Assembly (NCBI RefSeq): GCF_963677565.1
Contig: NZ_OY781981.1
Location: 1,178,001-1,242,000 of the forward strand
Reading direction: 5' to 3'
DNA length: 64,000 nt
Source of the DNA: an uncultured Draconibacterium sp.
GTDB taxonomy: Bacteria > Bacteroidota > Bacteroidia > Bacteroidales > Prolixibacteraceae
The position numbers and the translations under genes were made by a program. The notes under the pieces are model-generated. The model made no database searches, was not told the origin of the DNA, and was given only the letters and a program-made list of their open reading frames with translations. The number at the start of each line of letters is the position of its first letter. Position 1 is the first letter of the stretch. Positions 15,774 through 24,856 of this stretch are shown here, piece after piece.

Positions 15774-17990
15774 ATGACAATTGTTAAAACAAAACTCAAT
15801 AGACGTTCCTTCATTCGAAGTTCTGCATTGGCAGGTGGCGGTTTGCTACTCACTTTTAGCTGGCTGGCACCCGCATGCACCACCGATTCTCCCAAAGAAT
15901 TAACCATGCCCGACAATTGGTATGAGTTAAATGGTTTTCTGAAAATCGGGAACAACGGGGCGGTTACCATCATGTCGCCTAATCCCGAAATTGGCCAGAA
16001 TGTAAAAACATCGATGCCGATGATTGTGGCCGACGAACTGGATGTTGACTGGAAATTTGTACTGGTTGAACAGGCACCGCTGAACACCGATATTTTCACC
16101 CGTCAGCTGGCAGGAGGTAGCCAGTCTATCCGACAAGGATGGAACGGACTTCGAATGGCGGGAGCTACAGCCAGAAGAATGTTGCGCGAAGCTGCTGCCC
16201 ACGAATGGAAAGTTCCGGTTGATGAAATTACTACCGAAGCCGGAGTTCTGTATCATAAAGGCAGTGGAAAAGAAGCCGGTTATGGTGAAATGGCCTCTGC
16301 TGCGGCTGAACTGACCGTTCCGGAAGAAGTGGAGTTAAAAGACATAAAGGATTTCACTATTATTGGTACGTCAAGAAAAAATGTGGATGGCCAAAAAATA
16401 GTAACCGGAAAGCCATTGTTTGGCCTCGATTATAAAACCGAGGGAATGTTGATTGCAATGATCGAGCATCCGCCGGCTTTTGGTATGAAACTGAAGTCAT
16501 TTGATGCCACAGAAGCAAAAGCGATGCCCGGAATTAAAGATGTGTTTGCCATAAAAACATATCAAGATGATTACCAAATGCAGTGGTCTGATGTTACTTC
16601 TTTCACTGAACTGGTGGCTATTGTTGGTAACTCTACCTGGGAAGTGATGAATGCCAAACTGATGCTAAACGTAGAGTGGGAACCGATTACTGCGGATAAT
16701 ACTCTGGGTGTGCCTGCAGGTTTTGAAAGCACGGCAGATCATAATAAAAAAATGGCCGAAGCAGCTGCCAAACCCGGAAGAGAACAACGCCGCGACGGAA
16801 ATCCTGAAGAAGCGTTTAAAAATGCAGCAAAAGTAATAGAGCGAACTTACACAGCTCCTTTCCAGGCGCATAACCCGATGGAGCCAATGAATTTCTTTGC
16901 CGATGTGAAAGACGATTTTGCCTTACTGGCAGGACCTACACAAACGCCGGAATTCATGGAGAAATCGGTTGCTGCCCGTTTGGGATTGCCACTTGAAAAA
17001 GTGGATGTACAAATGACCCGCATGGGAGGTGGTTTCGGACGACGCCTGTATGGCCACTTTATGGTGGAAGCTGCCGTTATTTCGCAACAAATGAAAGCAC
17101 CGGTAAAATTGATATACTCGCGCGAAGACGATATGTCGTACGGAATTTATCGTCCCGCTTATCACGCTTTATACCGTGCGGCATTGGATGCCGACAATAA
17201 CCTGATCGGTTTCCATGTGCGAATGGGAGGAATTCCTGAAAGTCCTTTGCATGCCAACCGTTTTCCGGCTGGTTCGGTGGATAACTACCTTGCCGAAAGC
17301 TGGACGGTGGATTCCAACATCAGCACAGGAGCATTTCGTGCGCCAGGCTCTAATTTTAATGCCGTAGCCGAACAATCGTTCCTCGATGAGGTAGCTGAAG
17401 CTGCCGGCAAAGATCCTATTCAGTTTCGCCTCGATTTATTAAAACGTGCACAGGAAAATCCGGTGGGCAGCAACAACGATTACGATGCAGCCCGCTATGC
17501 CGGAGTTTTGGAACAGGTTCGTGAAAAGTCGGGATGGGATACCAATTCTGAAGGTAAAAATCGTGGTGTTGCTGCTTATTTCTGTCACAATTCGTATGTG
17601 GCAAATGTGGTGGATATTGCCAACAAAGATGGTAATCCCGTTATCGAAAAAGTATATGCTTCAGTTGATTGTGGGATTGTGGTAAATCCTGATGCTGCTG
17701 TTAATATGACGGAAGGAAGTATTGTGGATGGAATCGGTCATGCCATGTACAGCGGTCTGACTTTTAGTGAAGGTTATCCGGATCAAACCAATTTCGATAT
17801 GTACCGTTTGATAAGGCATGGCGAAGCACCCAAAGAAATAGAAGTACATTTTGTGGAAAATAATATCGACCCGACAGGATTGGGAGAACCTCCTTATCCG
17901 CCGGTGATGGGAGCGCTGGCAAACGCTTTATATAAAGCCAAAGGAGAGCGCTATTACCATCAGCCATTTGTTAAAAACAGTTTCGAATAG
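15774..17990 (+). CDS. Molybdenum hydroxylase large subunit with Tat signal (IorB type)
   Basis: 738 residues. The N-terminus has a twin-arginine signal (NRRSFIRSSALAGG) followed by a hydrophobic stretch ending at APAC. The molybdopterin-binding region shows GGGFGRRLYG and STGAFRAPGSN, and the C-terminal GLGEPPYPPV holds the catalytic Glu of the xanthine dehydrogenase family. The lack of an FAD subunit gene and the split N-terminal region fit the isoquinoline/aldehyde oxidoreductase (IorB) branch, which oxidises N-heterocycles or aldehydes with water as oxygen source. Substrate unknown. No cytochrome partner is encoded here, so the electron acceptor lies elsewhere. Confidence 0.9.
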   Translation: MTIVKTKLNRRSFIRSSALAGGGLLLTFSWLAPACTTDSPKELTMPDNWYELNGFLKIGNNGAVTIMSPNPEIGQNVKTSMPMIVADELDVDWKFVLVEQAPLNTDIFTRQLAGGSQSIRQGWNGLRMAGATARRMLREAAAHEWKVPVDEITTEAGVLYHKGSGKEAGYGEMASAAAELTVPEEVELKDIKDFTIIGTSRKNVDGQKIVTGKPLFGLDYKTEGMLIAMIEHPPAFGMKLKSFDATEAKAMPGIKDVFAIKTYQDDYQMQWSDVTSFTELVAIVGNSTWEVMNAKLMLNVEWEPITADNTLGVPAGFESTADHNKKMAEAAAKPGREQRRDGNPEEAFKNAAKVIERTYTAPFQAHNPMEPMNFFADVKDDFALLAGPTQTPEFMEKSVAARLGLPLEKVDVQMTRMGGGFGRRLYGHFMVEAAVISQQMKAPVKLIYSREDDMSYGIYRPAYHALYRAALDADNNLIGFHVRMGGIPESPLHANRFPAGSVDNYLAESWTVDSNISTGAFRAPGSNFNAVAEQSFLDEVAEAAGKDPIQFRLDLLKRAQENPVGSNNDYDAARYAGVLEQVREKSGWDTNSEGKNRGVAAYFCHNSYVANVVDIANKDGNPVIEKVYASVDCGIVVNPDAAVNMTEGSIVDGIGHAMYSGLTFSEGYPDQTNFDMYRLIRHGEAPKEIEVHFVENNIDPTGLGEPPYPPVMGALANALYKAKGERYYHQPFVKNSFE

Positions 17991-18002
17991 ATCTAAAATA
18001 TT

Positions 18003-18081
18003 GAACGCAGATGACACTGATCGAACTGATTTTCGCTGATTTATCTGTGATTATCAGTTAAAATCTGCGTCATCAGCGTTC
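18003..18081. terminator. Inverted repeat between converging genes
   Basis: GAACGCAGATGAC (18003-18015) and GTCATCAGCGTTC (18069-18081) pair over 13 positions with one mismatch. Between them are several CTGAT repeats. It separates the plus-strand large subunit gene from the minus-strand MoeB-like gene and could end both transcripts; it also looks like a dispersed intergenic repeat family. Confidence 0.5.
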
Positions 18082-18090
18082 CATCTTCAC

Positions 18091-18807
18091 TTAAAACCGA
18101 AACAGGTTAAACCGGTTATCACGGATATTAAACACCAACAGTTTTCCGCTGATTACTTCACCGTAACCTGTAATTATTTTAATGATTTCGTTGGCTTGAA
18201 GCGTTCCGGTTATTCCGGGCAAAACACCTAAAAGGCCAATGTCATCTTCCTTGTAAATTCCGTCTTTTGGGGTTGTTGGAAACAGATTGGTATAAACAGG
18301 ACCGTTCTGATAATTAAATACACTTATTTGCCCCTCGTAATTCAGCACCGAAGCAAAAGCCAGTGGCTTGTTTAAGCTTGCTGATATTAAGCCAATCAGC
18401 AATCGGGTTTTATAATTATCAGTGCAGTCGGCTATCACATCGTAGGGTTGAAAAAGCTCCTTTGCATTGGATTCATCCAGTTTTGTATCATAGGGCTGAA
18501 TCTCAATTTCCGGATACAAGGCCTTTATCTTTTGGGCAGCGATCTCTACCTTTTTTTGTCCCACTTCTGCCGATGTATAAAGTATTTGTCGTTGCAGGTT
18601 CGAGGTGCTCACCACATCATCATCAACAATGCCGATCGTTCCAATTCCGGCAGCTGCCAGATATACAAGCAAGGGACTTCCCAATCCACCGGCACCAATT
18701 ACCAATACTCGCGCATTTTTTAGTTTTAGCTGTCCGGTAAGGCCAATTTCCGATAAGGAAAAATGACGTGTAAATCGTGTACGGTCTTCATTATTCAGTT
18801 CTTTCAT
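18091..18807 (-). CDS. moeB: MoeB/HesA/ThiF-type adenylyltransferase
   Basis: 238 residues of an E1-like enzyme that adenylates the C-terminal glycine of MoaD (or ThiS) so that sulfur can be attached. The nucleotide-binding motif GAGGLGSPLLVYLAAAG, the acidic DDD after it, the Asn/Arg of NLQRQILY and the Asp of DCTDNYKTR are present. The zinc site of classical MoeB is not: where a CxxC is usual the sequence reads VYTNLF, and the second pair is absent near the C-terminus. The gene overlaps the end of moaE by 17 bases, so a MoaD-directed role is likely; ThiF is the alternative. Confidence 0.85.
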   Translation of the reverse strand: MKELNNEDRTRFTRHFSLSEIGLTGQLKLKNARVLVIGAGGLGSPLLVYLAAAGIGTIGIVDDDVVSTSNLQRQILYTSAEVGQKKVEIAAQKIKALYPEIEIQPYDTKLDESNAKELFQPYDVIADCTDNYKTRLLIGLISASLNKPLAFASVLNYEGQISVFNYQNGPVYTNLFPTTPKDGIYKEDDIGLLGVLPGITGTLQANEIIKIITGYGEVISGKLLVFNIRDNRFNLFRF

Positions 18808-19261
18808 AGTGGTGATGATGTTGGTGGTGATGATGATTGTTGCTTACACAATCGCAGTTTTGTCCCCATTCGCTGGTGCCGTCAGTAAAAAATTCGTGTT
18901 TCCAGATGGGTACTTCATTTTTCACACGATCGATGATATAGCGGTTAGCATCATAGGCTTCTTTCCGGTGCCCCGATCCGGTTATTACCACAACCGCACA
19001 GCCACTAATCTCAACACGCCCAACACGATGAACACATGCCGCCTGGTTTAAATTAAAGCGCGATTTGGCTTCTTCCAATATTTCGCCGATCATTTTATTG
19101 GCCATTGGAGTGTATGCTTCGTATTCCAGGTGCGTAACTGCCCGGCCTTTATTATTATCCCGAACCTCGCCGCTGAACAAAACAACGGCGCCACTTTGCG
19201 GGTGCCTGAAATCATCAAAAAGTTCGCTGTAATTAATCTCTGTATTTTGAATGTGCTTCAT
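18791..19261 (-). CDS. moaE: Molybdopterin synthase large subunit MoaE with His-rich tail
   Basis: 156 residues. MoaE with MoaD converts cyclic pyranopterin monophosphate to molybdopterin by inserting two sulfurs. The active-site region HRKEAYDANRYIIDRVKNEVPIWKHE has both expected lysines, and HRVGRVEISG precedes it. Beyond the normal end after TSEW the protein adds about 22 residues: two Cys in CDC, then NNHHHHQHHHHYERTE with eight His. That tail is unusual and could bind metal. The tail-coding bases partly overlap the start of moeB. It lies 10 bases after moaD in the same transcript. Confidence 0.92.
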   Translation of the reverse strand: MKHIQNTEINYSELFDDFRHPQSGAVVLFSGEVRDNNKGRAVTHLEYEAYTPMANKMIGEILEEAKSRFNLNQAACVHRVGRVEISGCAVVVITGSGHRKEAYDANRYIIDRVKNEVPIWKHEFFTDGTSEWGQNCDCVSNNHHHHQHHHHYERTE

Positions 19262-19271
19262 ATCGTTTGAT

Positions 19272-19514
19272 TTACCCTCCGCTTGACGGCGGAATTAAAA
19301 ACAATGTTGTTTGGTCTTTTATCGTTTCGTCCAGCGGAACGAATTCTTCGTTTACAGCAATCCTGCAGCTGGTCAGTACTTCTTTTGCTTCAGGATTTAG
19401 TTCCCCCAGTTTATCAAGTAATCTGGCATAACTTTCTTCCGGAGCTACTTCAATACTGGTTTCGTCGCCAAAGAACTTCTTCAGTCCTGCAAAACATACA
19501 ATTTTTCTATTCAT
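19272..19514 (-). CDS. moaD: Molybdopterin synthase sulfur-carrier subunit MoaD
   Basis: 80 residues with a ubiquitin-like beta-grasp pattern (IVCFAGLKKFFG, then CRIAVNEEFVPLDE, then TLFLIPPSSGG). The terminal Gly-Gly is the site that is adenylated by the MoeB-like enzyme and converted to thiocarboxylate. One base separates it from the moaA stop, and it is followed by moaE, so the order is moaA-moaD-moaE-moeB in one transcript. Confidence 0.92.
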   Translation of the reverse strand: MNRKIVCFAGLKKFFGDETSIEVAPEESYARLLDKLGELNPEAKEVLTSCRIAVNEEFVPLDETIKDQTTLFLIPPSSGG

Positions 19515-19515
19515 T

Positions 19516-20490
19516 TTAGCCTCCTATATTTCTCATTGATAATTCGCTGCCGTGAAATTTTACGGGTTGTTTCAGTAGTAACAATCCTTGTAATTTGCTT
19601 GTCAGCAGTTCGTCATTGTTTATGTATGGCATCAATTTTTCTCCGTGTGCATTACTCAGGCAACCAAAGAAGTAGCCGTTGCTGTCTAAGCGCAAGCGGT
19701 TACAGTCGTAACAAAAAGGTGTCGACTCGTTGGCAATAATTCCAAAAATTCCACCTTTAGAAGTGCGCCAGTAATGTGCTGTTGATGCGTGTTCGCGCTT
19801 AATTTTTTCTATCTCGTATTTTTCCTGAATCGTTGAAAGGATCTCCTTCTCCGGAAAGAAAAGTCCGTTCTCTGAATGGTATAAATGCCCCATTTTCATT
19901 AATTCCAGGTAGCGGATCTTTATGCCCAGTTCTGTTGCATAATCCAGTAATGGAATGATCTGTGAATCGTTTTTACCGCGCATGATCACAGCATTCAGTT
20001 TTACATTTAAGCCTGCTTTTACAGCTGCATCAATTCCCTGGAAAACACGGGAAGTATCCGATCGACGAATGATTTTTCCAAAGGTTTTATTATCGAGAGC
20101 ATCCACCGAAATGTTGATTGAATTTACACCCGCTTCCGCCAGTTTTTCGGCGTTTTCTTTTAGAAAAAACGCATTGGTAGTTAAGCGAATATCGTTAATG
20201 CCAAGGTTTTTAATGTTTTCAATAAGTGGGTAAAGATTAGAGTAAAGCAAAGGTTCGCCTCCGGTTAACCGAACGCTTTTTAGTCCCGTCAATCGATGAA
20301 CTGCATGGATTAACTGTGTAAATTCTTCAACTGTAATTGGTTTATCAGCGCTATTCTGGTCGAGTTGGAGTTTCGTGTTTTCATCAAACTCATTATCAAC
20401 ACAATAAATGCACGAAAAATTACACGAGTTCAGGAGACTTATTCTCAGCTTTTCAAATCTTCTGCCCAGCTTATCTTCAATTTTCAACAT
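19516..20490 (-). CDS. moaA: GTP 3',8-cyclase MoaA (radical SAM)
   Basis: 324 residues. MoaA performs the first step of molybdenum cofactor synthesis, turning GTP into 3',8-cyclo-GTP. The radical-SAM cluster motif is Cys23-x3-Cys27-x2-Cys30 (CNFSCIYC). The second, GTP-binding cluster is held by Cys260, Cys263 and Cys277 (FCYDCNRLRLDSNG). LTGGEPLLY is the SAM-contacting GGE motif, and the C-terminus ends RNIGG, the conserved Gly-Gly tail needed for activity. It is the first gene of the minus-strand cofactor unit. MoaC, needed next, is not in the window. Confidence 0.95.
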   Translation of the reverse strand: MLKIEDKLGRRFEKLRISLLNSCNFSCIYCVDNEFDENTKLQLDQNSADKPITVEEFTQLIHAVHRLTGLKSVRLTGGEPLLYSNLYPLIENIKNLGINDIRLTTNAFFLKENAEKLAEAGVNSINISVDALDNKTFGKIIRRSDTSRVFQGIDAAVKAGLNVKLNAVIMRGKNDSQIIPLLDYATELGIKIRYLELMKMGHLYHSENGLFFPEKEILSTIQEKYEIEKIKREHASTAHYWRTSKGGIFGIIANESTPFCYDCNRLRLDSNGYFFGCLSNAHGEKLMPYINNDELLTSKLQGLLLLKQPVKFHGSELSMRNIGG

Positions 20491-20715
20491 GCTTATCTAA
20501 CTAAAAAAAAAACTATTTGTTCATCATATTCAGACTTTAAGGTATTGTATTTGCAATTGTTTGAGTTTAACTAATAATAATTCAGTTAAGCCTGTTATTT
20601 TGTTGAACAGGATTGGTTACTTGCTTGTTATGATGTTGGTTTATAAATATTTGGTGTATTTTTATTTGTTAGAATAGAAATTCACAGAACGAGACTAACC
20701 TTTAATTTATTAAAA

Positions 20716-21732
20716 ATGACGCACGAGCTGAAATTACTGTTTAATACGTTAAAATCCTGGCAAGATCTTGGTAAAAAAGCGGTGTTCGTGTCGGTAGTCG
20801 ATTTAGATGGATCGTCGTACCGCCGGCCCGGAGTTAGGATGCTTATTCGAGAGGATGGTGAATATGCCGGTGCGGTTAGTGGCGGCTGTGTTGAAAGCGA
20901 GATCGAACGTCAGGCACAAAGTGTTTTTCGTACCAATAGGCCAAAAGTTATTACTTACGATGGACGTTATCGGATTGGTTGCGAGGGTGTTATTCATGTT
21001 TTAATTGAACCCGCTCTGTTGTCGGAAGAACTTATAGAAGCGTTTGAAAATCAGTTGGAAAACAGAAAATCTTTTCAAATGGATTCGTTCTTTTATACCG
21101 AAGTGGGCGAGTATGATAATGTTGGTTCAGTACTTCAAATTAATGGCGTTAGCTACCCGTTGAATCCTGATTTTAAGCGAAACGAAACAGCAAGCCAAAA
21201 GTGTTTCTCACAAATCTTCGAGCCTTTGTTTCAGCTGTTTATTTTTGGTGCCGAGCATGATGCTGTTCAGCTAAGTCAGGCCGGGAAATTACTGGGATGG
21301 GAGGTAACTGTGGTGGCTTCTCCCGAGGAGTCGAAATCGTGTGATTATTTTCCGGGAGCTGCTTCGCTGATCGCTCCATCGTTTGACGCTATCGACACTT
21401 CAGCCATTGATGAACAAACTGCGGTGGTTTTAATGACACACAGCTTTAATAAGGACGTACAATACTTGATGGCACTAAAAGATATCAATCCGGCTTATAT
21501 TGGTTTGTTGGGCTCGGTAAACCGCAGGGAGCGCGTAATTTCGATGTTGCTTGAACAGGTTCCCGATCTTTCGCTGGAATTTATTGAGCAGATTCATGGT
21601 CCGGCAGGAATAAACATTGGAGCTGAAAATGCTGCAGAGATTTCGATCTCAATTCTGGCCGAAATATTAAGTGTGGTAAGGAAACAGAAACCTGTGGCTT
21701 TGCGCGAAAAAGTAGGTGCCATTCATGAATAA
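20716..21732 (+). CDS. XdhC/CoxI-family molybdenum cofactor insertion protein
   Basis: 338 residues. The N-terminal XdhC_CoxI domain is marked by SSYRRPGVRML and SGGCVESEIERQ; the C-terminal half is a Rossmann-like domain (IFGAEHDAVQLSQAGKLLGWEVTVV) ending with the IHGPAGINIGAENAAEIS pattern typical of the family. XdhC-type proteins bind molybdenum cofactor, promote its sulfuration and hand it to xanthine dehydrogenase-family enzymes. It is divergent from moaA and overlaps the MocA-like gene by 8 bases, tying the two functionally. The likely client is the IorAB-like enzyme at 15261-17990. Confidence 0.92.
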   Translation: MTHELKLLFNTLKSWQDLGKKAVFVSVVDLDGSSYRRPGVRMLIREDGEYAGAVSGGCVESEIERQAQSVFRTNRPKVITYDGRYRIGCEGVIHVLIEPALLSEELIEAFENQLENRKSFQMDSFFYTEVGEYDNVGSVLQINGVSYPLNPDFKRNETASQKCFSQIFEPLFQLFIFGAEHDAVQLSQAGKLLGWEVTVVASPEESKSCDYFPGAASLIAPSFDAIDTSAIDEQTAVVLMTHSFNKDVQYLMALKDINPAYIGLLGSVNRRERVISMLLEQVPDLSLEFIEQIHGPAGINIGAENAAEISISILAEILSVVRKQKPVALREKVGAIHE

Positions 21733-22327
21733 TATTCCTATAGTATTGTTGGCAGCCGGCGCGTCTTCAAGAATGGGGCAGCCAAAACCATTATTACCCT
21801 GGGGTGAACAAACATTGATTGAACACCAGATAAACACCTTGTTGGCAATTGGAAATCCTGTGGTGGTGGTTTTAGGAAATCAGTCTGAAAGTATAATTCC
21901 GATTCTTCAAGGTTTACCAGTTGAATTTACTATTAACGAAAACTGGGAACAAGGCATGGGAACTTCCATTGCTGCGGGAGTTAAATTTATTCAGCAGATT
22001 TATACTGACTGTAACGGTGTGATGATAACATTGATTGACCAGCCACTAATTACAACAGACCATTTAAATAACCTGGTTACTAATTTCGAACCGGAGAACC
22101 AGCAAATTATTGTTTCACAAGCCGATTCCGGATGGCAGGGAGTTCCTGTATTATTCGATCGTTTTTACTTCGAAGAACTTTCAAAACTGAGTGGGAAAGA
22201 AGGTGCAAAAGTAATCTTCCGGAATTACACGCAACATGTAAAAGCTATATCATGTGGTGAAATTCCGGAAGATATGGATACCCCGGAAAGTTATCAGCGA
22301 TTACTTAACCGGGTAAAAAATTCGTAA
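21725..22327 (+). CDS. MocA-like molybdenum cofactor cytidylyltransferase
   Basis: 200 residues from the ATG at 21725, which overlaps the stop of the XdhC-like gene; an in-frame GTG lies nine bases upstream. The nucleotidyltransferase signature LLAAGASSRMGQPKPLLPWG starts the protein, with a later acidic LIDQPLI. MocA adds CMP to molybdopterin, giving the dinucleotide cofactor used by many xanthine dehydrogenase-family enzymes. MobA-like guanylyltransferases share the fold, but adjacency to XdhC and the hydroxylase favours the cytidylyl form. It converges on the GH3 gene with an 11-base gap. Confidence 0.9.
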   Translation: MNNIPIVLLAAGASSRMGQPKPLLPWGEQTLIEHQINTLLAIGNPVVVVLGNQSESIIPILQGLPVEFTINENWEQGMGTSIAAGVKFIQQIYTDCNGVMITLIDQPLITTDHLNNLVTNFEPENQQIIVSQADSGWQGVPVLFDRFYFEELSKLSGKEGAKVIFRNYTQHVKAISCGEIPEDMDTPESYQRLLNRVKNS

Positions 22328-22338
22328 TCCATTTATCC

Positions 22339-24753
22339 CTATAAACTAATTTCGGTACTTAGTTTTTTATCTCTGGATGAGGCAGCTGCAAGAATGATAT
22401 AAATGCCTTCTTCCAGGTTCCAGTTATTAGCTGTTTCGTTCCAGTACGAAAGGTCTGAAATATTTATTTCCATTGTAACTTCAACTGTTTCTCCACTTTG
22501 CAATAGCGGAGTTTTTGCAAATGCTTTCAGTTCCTGAACGGGCCTGTCAACCTCTGTGTCCGGTTTCGAAACGTAAATTTCAACTACCTCTTTACCTGCC
22601 AGTTTGCCGGTATTTTTCACCTGTACATTTATGCTTATTGTTTCATCGCTAACTTCAACATTCAGGTTTTCATATTCGAAAGTAGTGTACGATAAACCAT
22701 AACCGAATGGATAAGAAACTTTTAATTCATTCTTATCGAAATGACGGTACCCAACATAAATACCTTCCTCGTAATTGGTGTAATCTTCATTCTTTATAAG
22801 TTCCGATTCATCTTTCTTTTCACCCGACGACATCATGCCCATTCCCATTGGTTTTCCTTCCATTGGGAAGTTTGCACTTGAAGCATGATCTTCCAAAGCA
22901 ATTGGGAAAGTCATCGGAAGTTTTCCGCTTGGAGTAACGGCTCCGCTTAATATGTCAGCAGCCGAATTTCCGCCTTCCTGTCCGCCTTGCCATGCTAACA
23001 GAATGGCATCGGGTTTATCTTTCCACGAAGCTGTTTCAATTACACCACCAATATTCATAACAACCACCACTTTTTTTCCTGATGAATGAAATTGTTCACA
23101 AACACTGGTAATCAGATCCTGTTCTTTATCCGAGAGGTTAAAGTCGTTTTCTTTTACACGGTCTGCACCTTCGCCACTGTTTCGTCCGATGGTTACAATG
23201 GCAATATCGGCTTCACCGGCAATTGTTTTTAGTTGGTTGGAAGTCGGAATAAACTCTGGAGGGGTATAGGCAGTCATCATCGCTTGCAAAGTTCCTTCCG
23301 GTTTTTCAAAAGCTTTTGCATTTGCTTCTTTATGCGCTAAAAATGCATCCTTTGCAGCCTGGTTAATTTCATATCCTGAATTAATCAATCCTTCTTCCAA
23401 AGAAATGGTGTAAGCTTCATTTACGTCGCCCGATCCTGTTCCGCCTGCAATAAAATCATAGGAGAATAAACCGAACAAAGCAACGTTTTTGACAGCCGTC
23501 ATCGGAAGAGTTGCAGCTTCATTTTTAAGAAGAACCATTCCTTCAGTTGCTGAATTTCGCGTTACAGTAGCATGCGCTTTTAGATCCGGAGCATCGCTAT
23601 ACGCATATCCTTCCATTTTTTTCGATTTCATAATCAGTGTAAGAATACGCTTCACGGCGGTGTCGATATCCTTTTCAGAAAGATCTCCGTTTTCAGCCGC
23701 TTCCATCAGCGATTTATATTGATTTCTGGTGCCTGGCTCAAACAGGTCGTTTCCGGCACTAAGTTCAACAGGAGCGTTGGTTCCGCCAAACCAGTCGGTC
23801 ATTACAATTCCTTCAAAACCCCACTCATCGCGCATGATATCAGTAAGCAGATCTTTACTGGCAGCAACGTAGGTTCCGTTCACCAGGTTGTATGACGACA
23901 TGATAGTCCAGGGCTGCGATTCTTTTACAATAATCTCGAATCCTTTTAAGTAGATTTCGCGCATGGCACGGTTGGAAACAATGGCGTTATTTTTATTGCG
24001 ATTGGTTTCCTGGTTGTTGGCAACGAAGTGTTTAACTGAAGTACCCACACCGTTTGATTCGATACCATTTACCATGGCTGCGCCAATTTTACCGGTTACA
24101 ACCGGATCTTCCGAGTAATATTCAAAATTTCTTCCGCAAAGTGGATTTCGGTGAATATTTGCTCCGGGGCCAAGAATAACGTCGATGCCATATTCGCGGG
24201 TTTCATTTCCCATGGCTACACCAACTTTTTCAACAAGCTCTGTATTCCATGTTGATGATAACAAAGAACCGATTGGAAAAGCGGTACAATATTTTGGATC
24301 TTTATTCTTTCCACCAAAAGTGGTCAGACGCAAACCTGCAGGACCATCTGACAGAAATAGTCGGGGTAATCCCAAACGAGGGATGGGAACAATTGTACCA
24401 ACTGCTCCTGGAATGCCGTCTTTAGGACCAAATCCCATGCCCGAACCCATACCTGATCCTTTAACCAGTCTTATTTTTTCTTCCAGTGTCATTTGCGACA
24501 AAACATCGATTACACGCGCATCCAGCTCTTGTCTGGCGTCTTCGTAAACATCCAGCTCCTCGTTTCGGTTACGATCTTTAAATGTGTAACCATCAACGGT
24601 AATTTCTTTTATTTCAGCTTTGCTGTATTTGTCTTTTTTATCTATGTTGAGGAAATTCTTGTTTACATAAATGGCACCGACAACTGCCACAATAATGACA
24701 AGGCCAACAACGACCAGTACAATTTTTAAAAGAATCTTGAAGAACTTTTTCAT
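22339..24753 (-). CDS. Glycoside hydrolase family 3 (beta-glucosidase/xylosidase type)
   Basis: 804 residues from the ATG at 24753 (MKKFFKILLK); upstream in-frame codons would extend through the promoter and operator and are rejected. An N-terminal hydrophobic helix (IVLVVVGLVIIVAVVGAIYV) anchors or exports it. The GH3 N-terminal barrel has LFLSDGPAGLR, VKHFVANNQETNR and the nucleophile Asp in GIVMTDWFGG. The C-terminal domain follows (about 430-650) with GEGADRVKENDFNL, then a fibronectin III-like domain (VSYPFGYGLSYTTFEY). It removes terminal beta-linked sugars in the periplasm. A Met-rich insertion (GKPMGMGMMSSGEKK) is peculiar. Confidence 0.92.
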   Translation of the reverse strand: MKKFFKILLKIVLVVVGLVIIVAVVGAIYVNKNFLNIDKKDKYSKAEIKEITVDGYTFKDRNRNEELDVYEDARQELDARVIDVLSQMTLEEKIRLVKGSGMGSGMGFGPKDGIPGAVGTIVPIPRLGLPRLFLSDGPAGLRLTTFGGKNKDPKYCTAFPIGSLLSSTWNTELVEKVGVAMGNETREYGIDVILGPGANIHRNPLCGRNFEYYSEDPVVTGKIGAAMVNGIESNGVGTSVKHFVANNQETNRNKNNAIVSNRAMREIYLKGFEIIVKESQPWTIMSSYNLVNGTYVAASKDLLTDIMRDEWGFEGIVMTDWFGGTNAPVELSAGNDLFEPGTRNQYKSLMEAAENGDLSEKDIDTAVKRILTLIMKSKKMEGYAYSDAPDLKAHATVTRNSATEGMVLLKNEAATLPMTAVKNVALFGLFSYDFIAGGTGSGDVNEAYTISLEEGLINSGYEINQAAKDAFLAHKEANAKAFEKPEGTLQAMMTAYTPPEFIPTSNQLKTIAGEADIAIVTIGRNSGEGADRVKENDFNLSDKEQDLITSVCEQFHSSGKKVVVVMNIGGVIETASWKDKPDAILLAWQGGQEGGNSAADILSGAVTPSGKLPMTFPIALEDHASSANFPMEGKPMGMGMMSSGEKKDESELIKNEDYTNYEEGIYVGYRHFDKNELKVSYPFGYGLSYTTFEYENLNVEVSDETISINVQVKNTGKLAGKEVVEIYVSKPDTEVDRPVQELKAFAKTPLLQSGETVEVTMEINISDLSYWNETANNWNLEEGIYIILAAASSRDKKLSTEISL

Positions 24754-24776
24754 GATCATTAAGTTTAAATTTTTTT

Positions 24777-24818
24777 CAAAAATATAAATTAATTCTCCAT
24801 ATGAGGCAAAGTGCCTCA
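24777..24818 (-). promoter_or_regulatory. GH3 promoter with palindromic operator
   Basis: TGAGGCA-AAG-TGCCTCA at 24802-24818 is a perfect inverted repeat (7-3-7). On the minus strand TATTTTTG at 24777-24784 matches TAnnTTTG exactly and sits 17 bases beyond, giving a leader of about 20 bases before the GH3 ATG. The palindrome would overlap the -33 region of GH3 and lies 38 bases upstream of the Nudix regulator ATG, as expected for a shared operator. Confidence 0.65.
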
Positions 24819-24856
24819 AAAAATAGTTATATTGTAAAACATTTATTTTGAATAGG

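Noticed and set aside
20491..20715. A molybdenum cofactor riboswitch between moaA and the XdhC-like gene
   Set aside because: I could not find a convincing conserved fold in the A/T-rich 225 bases.
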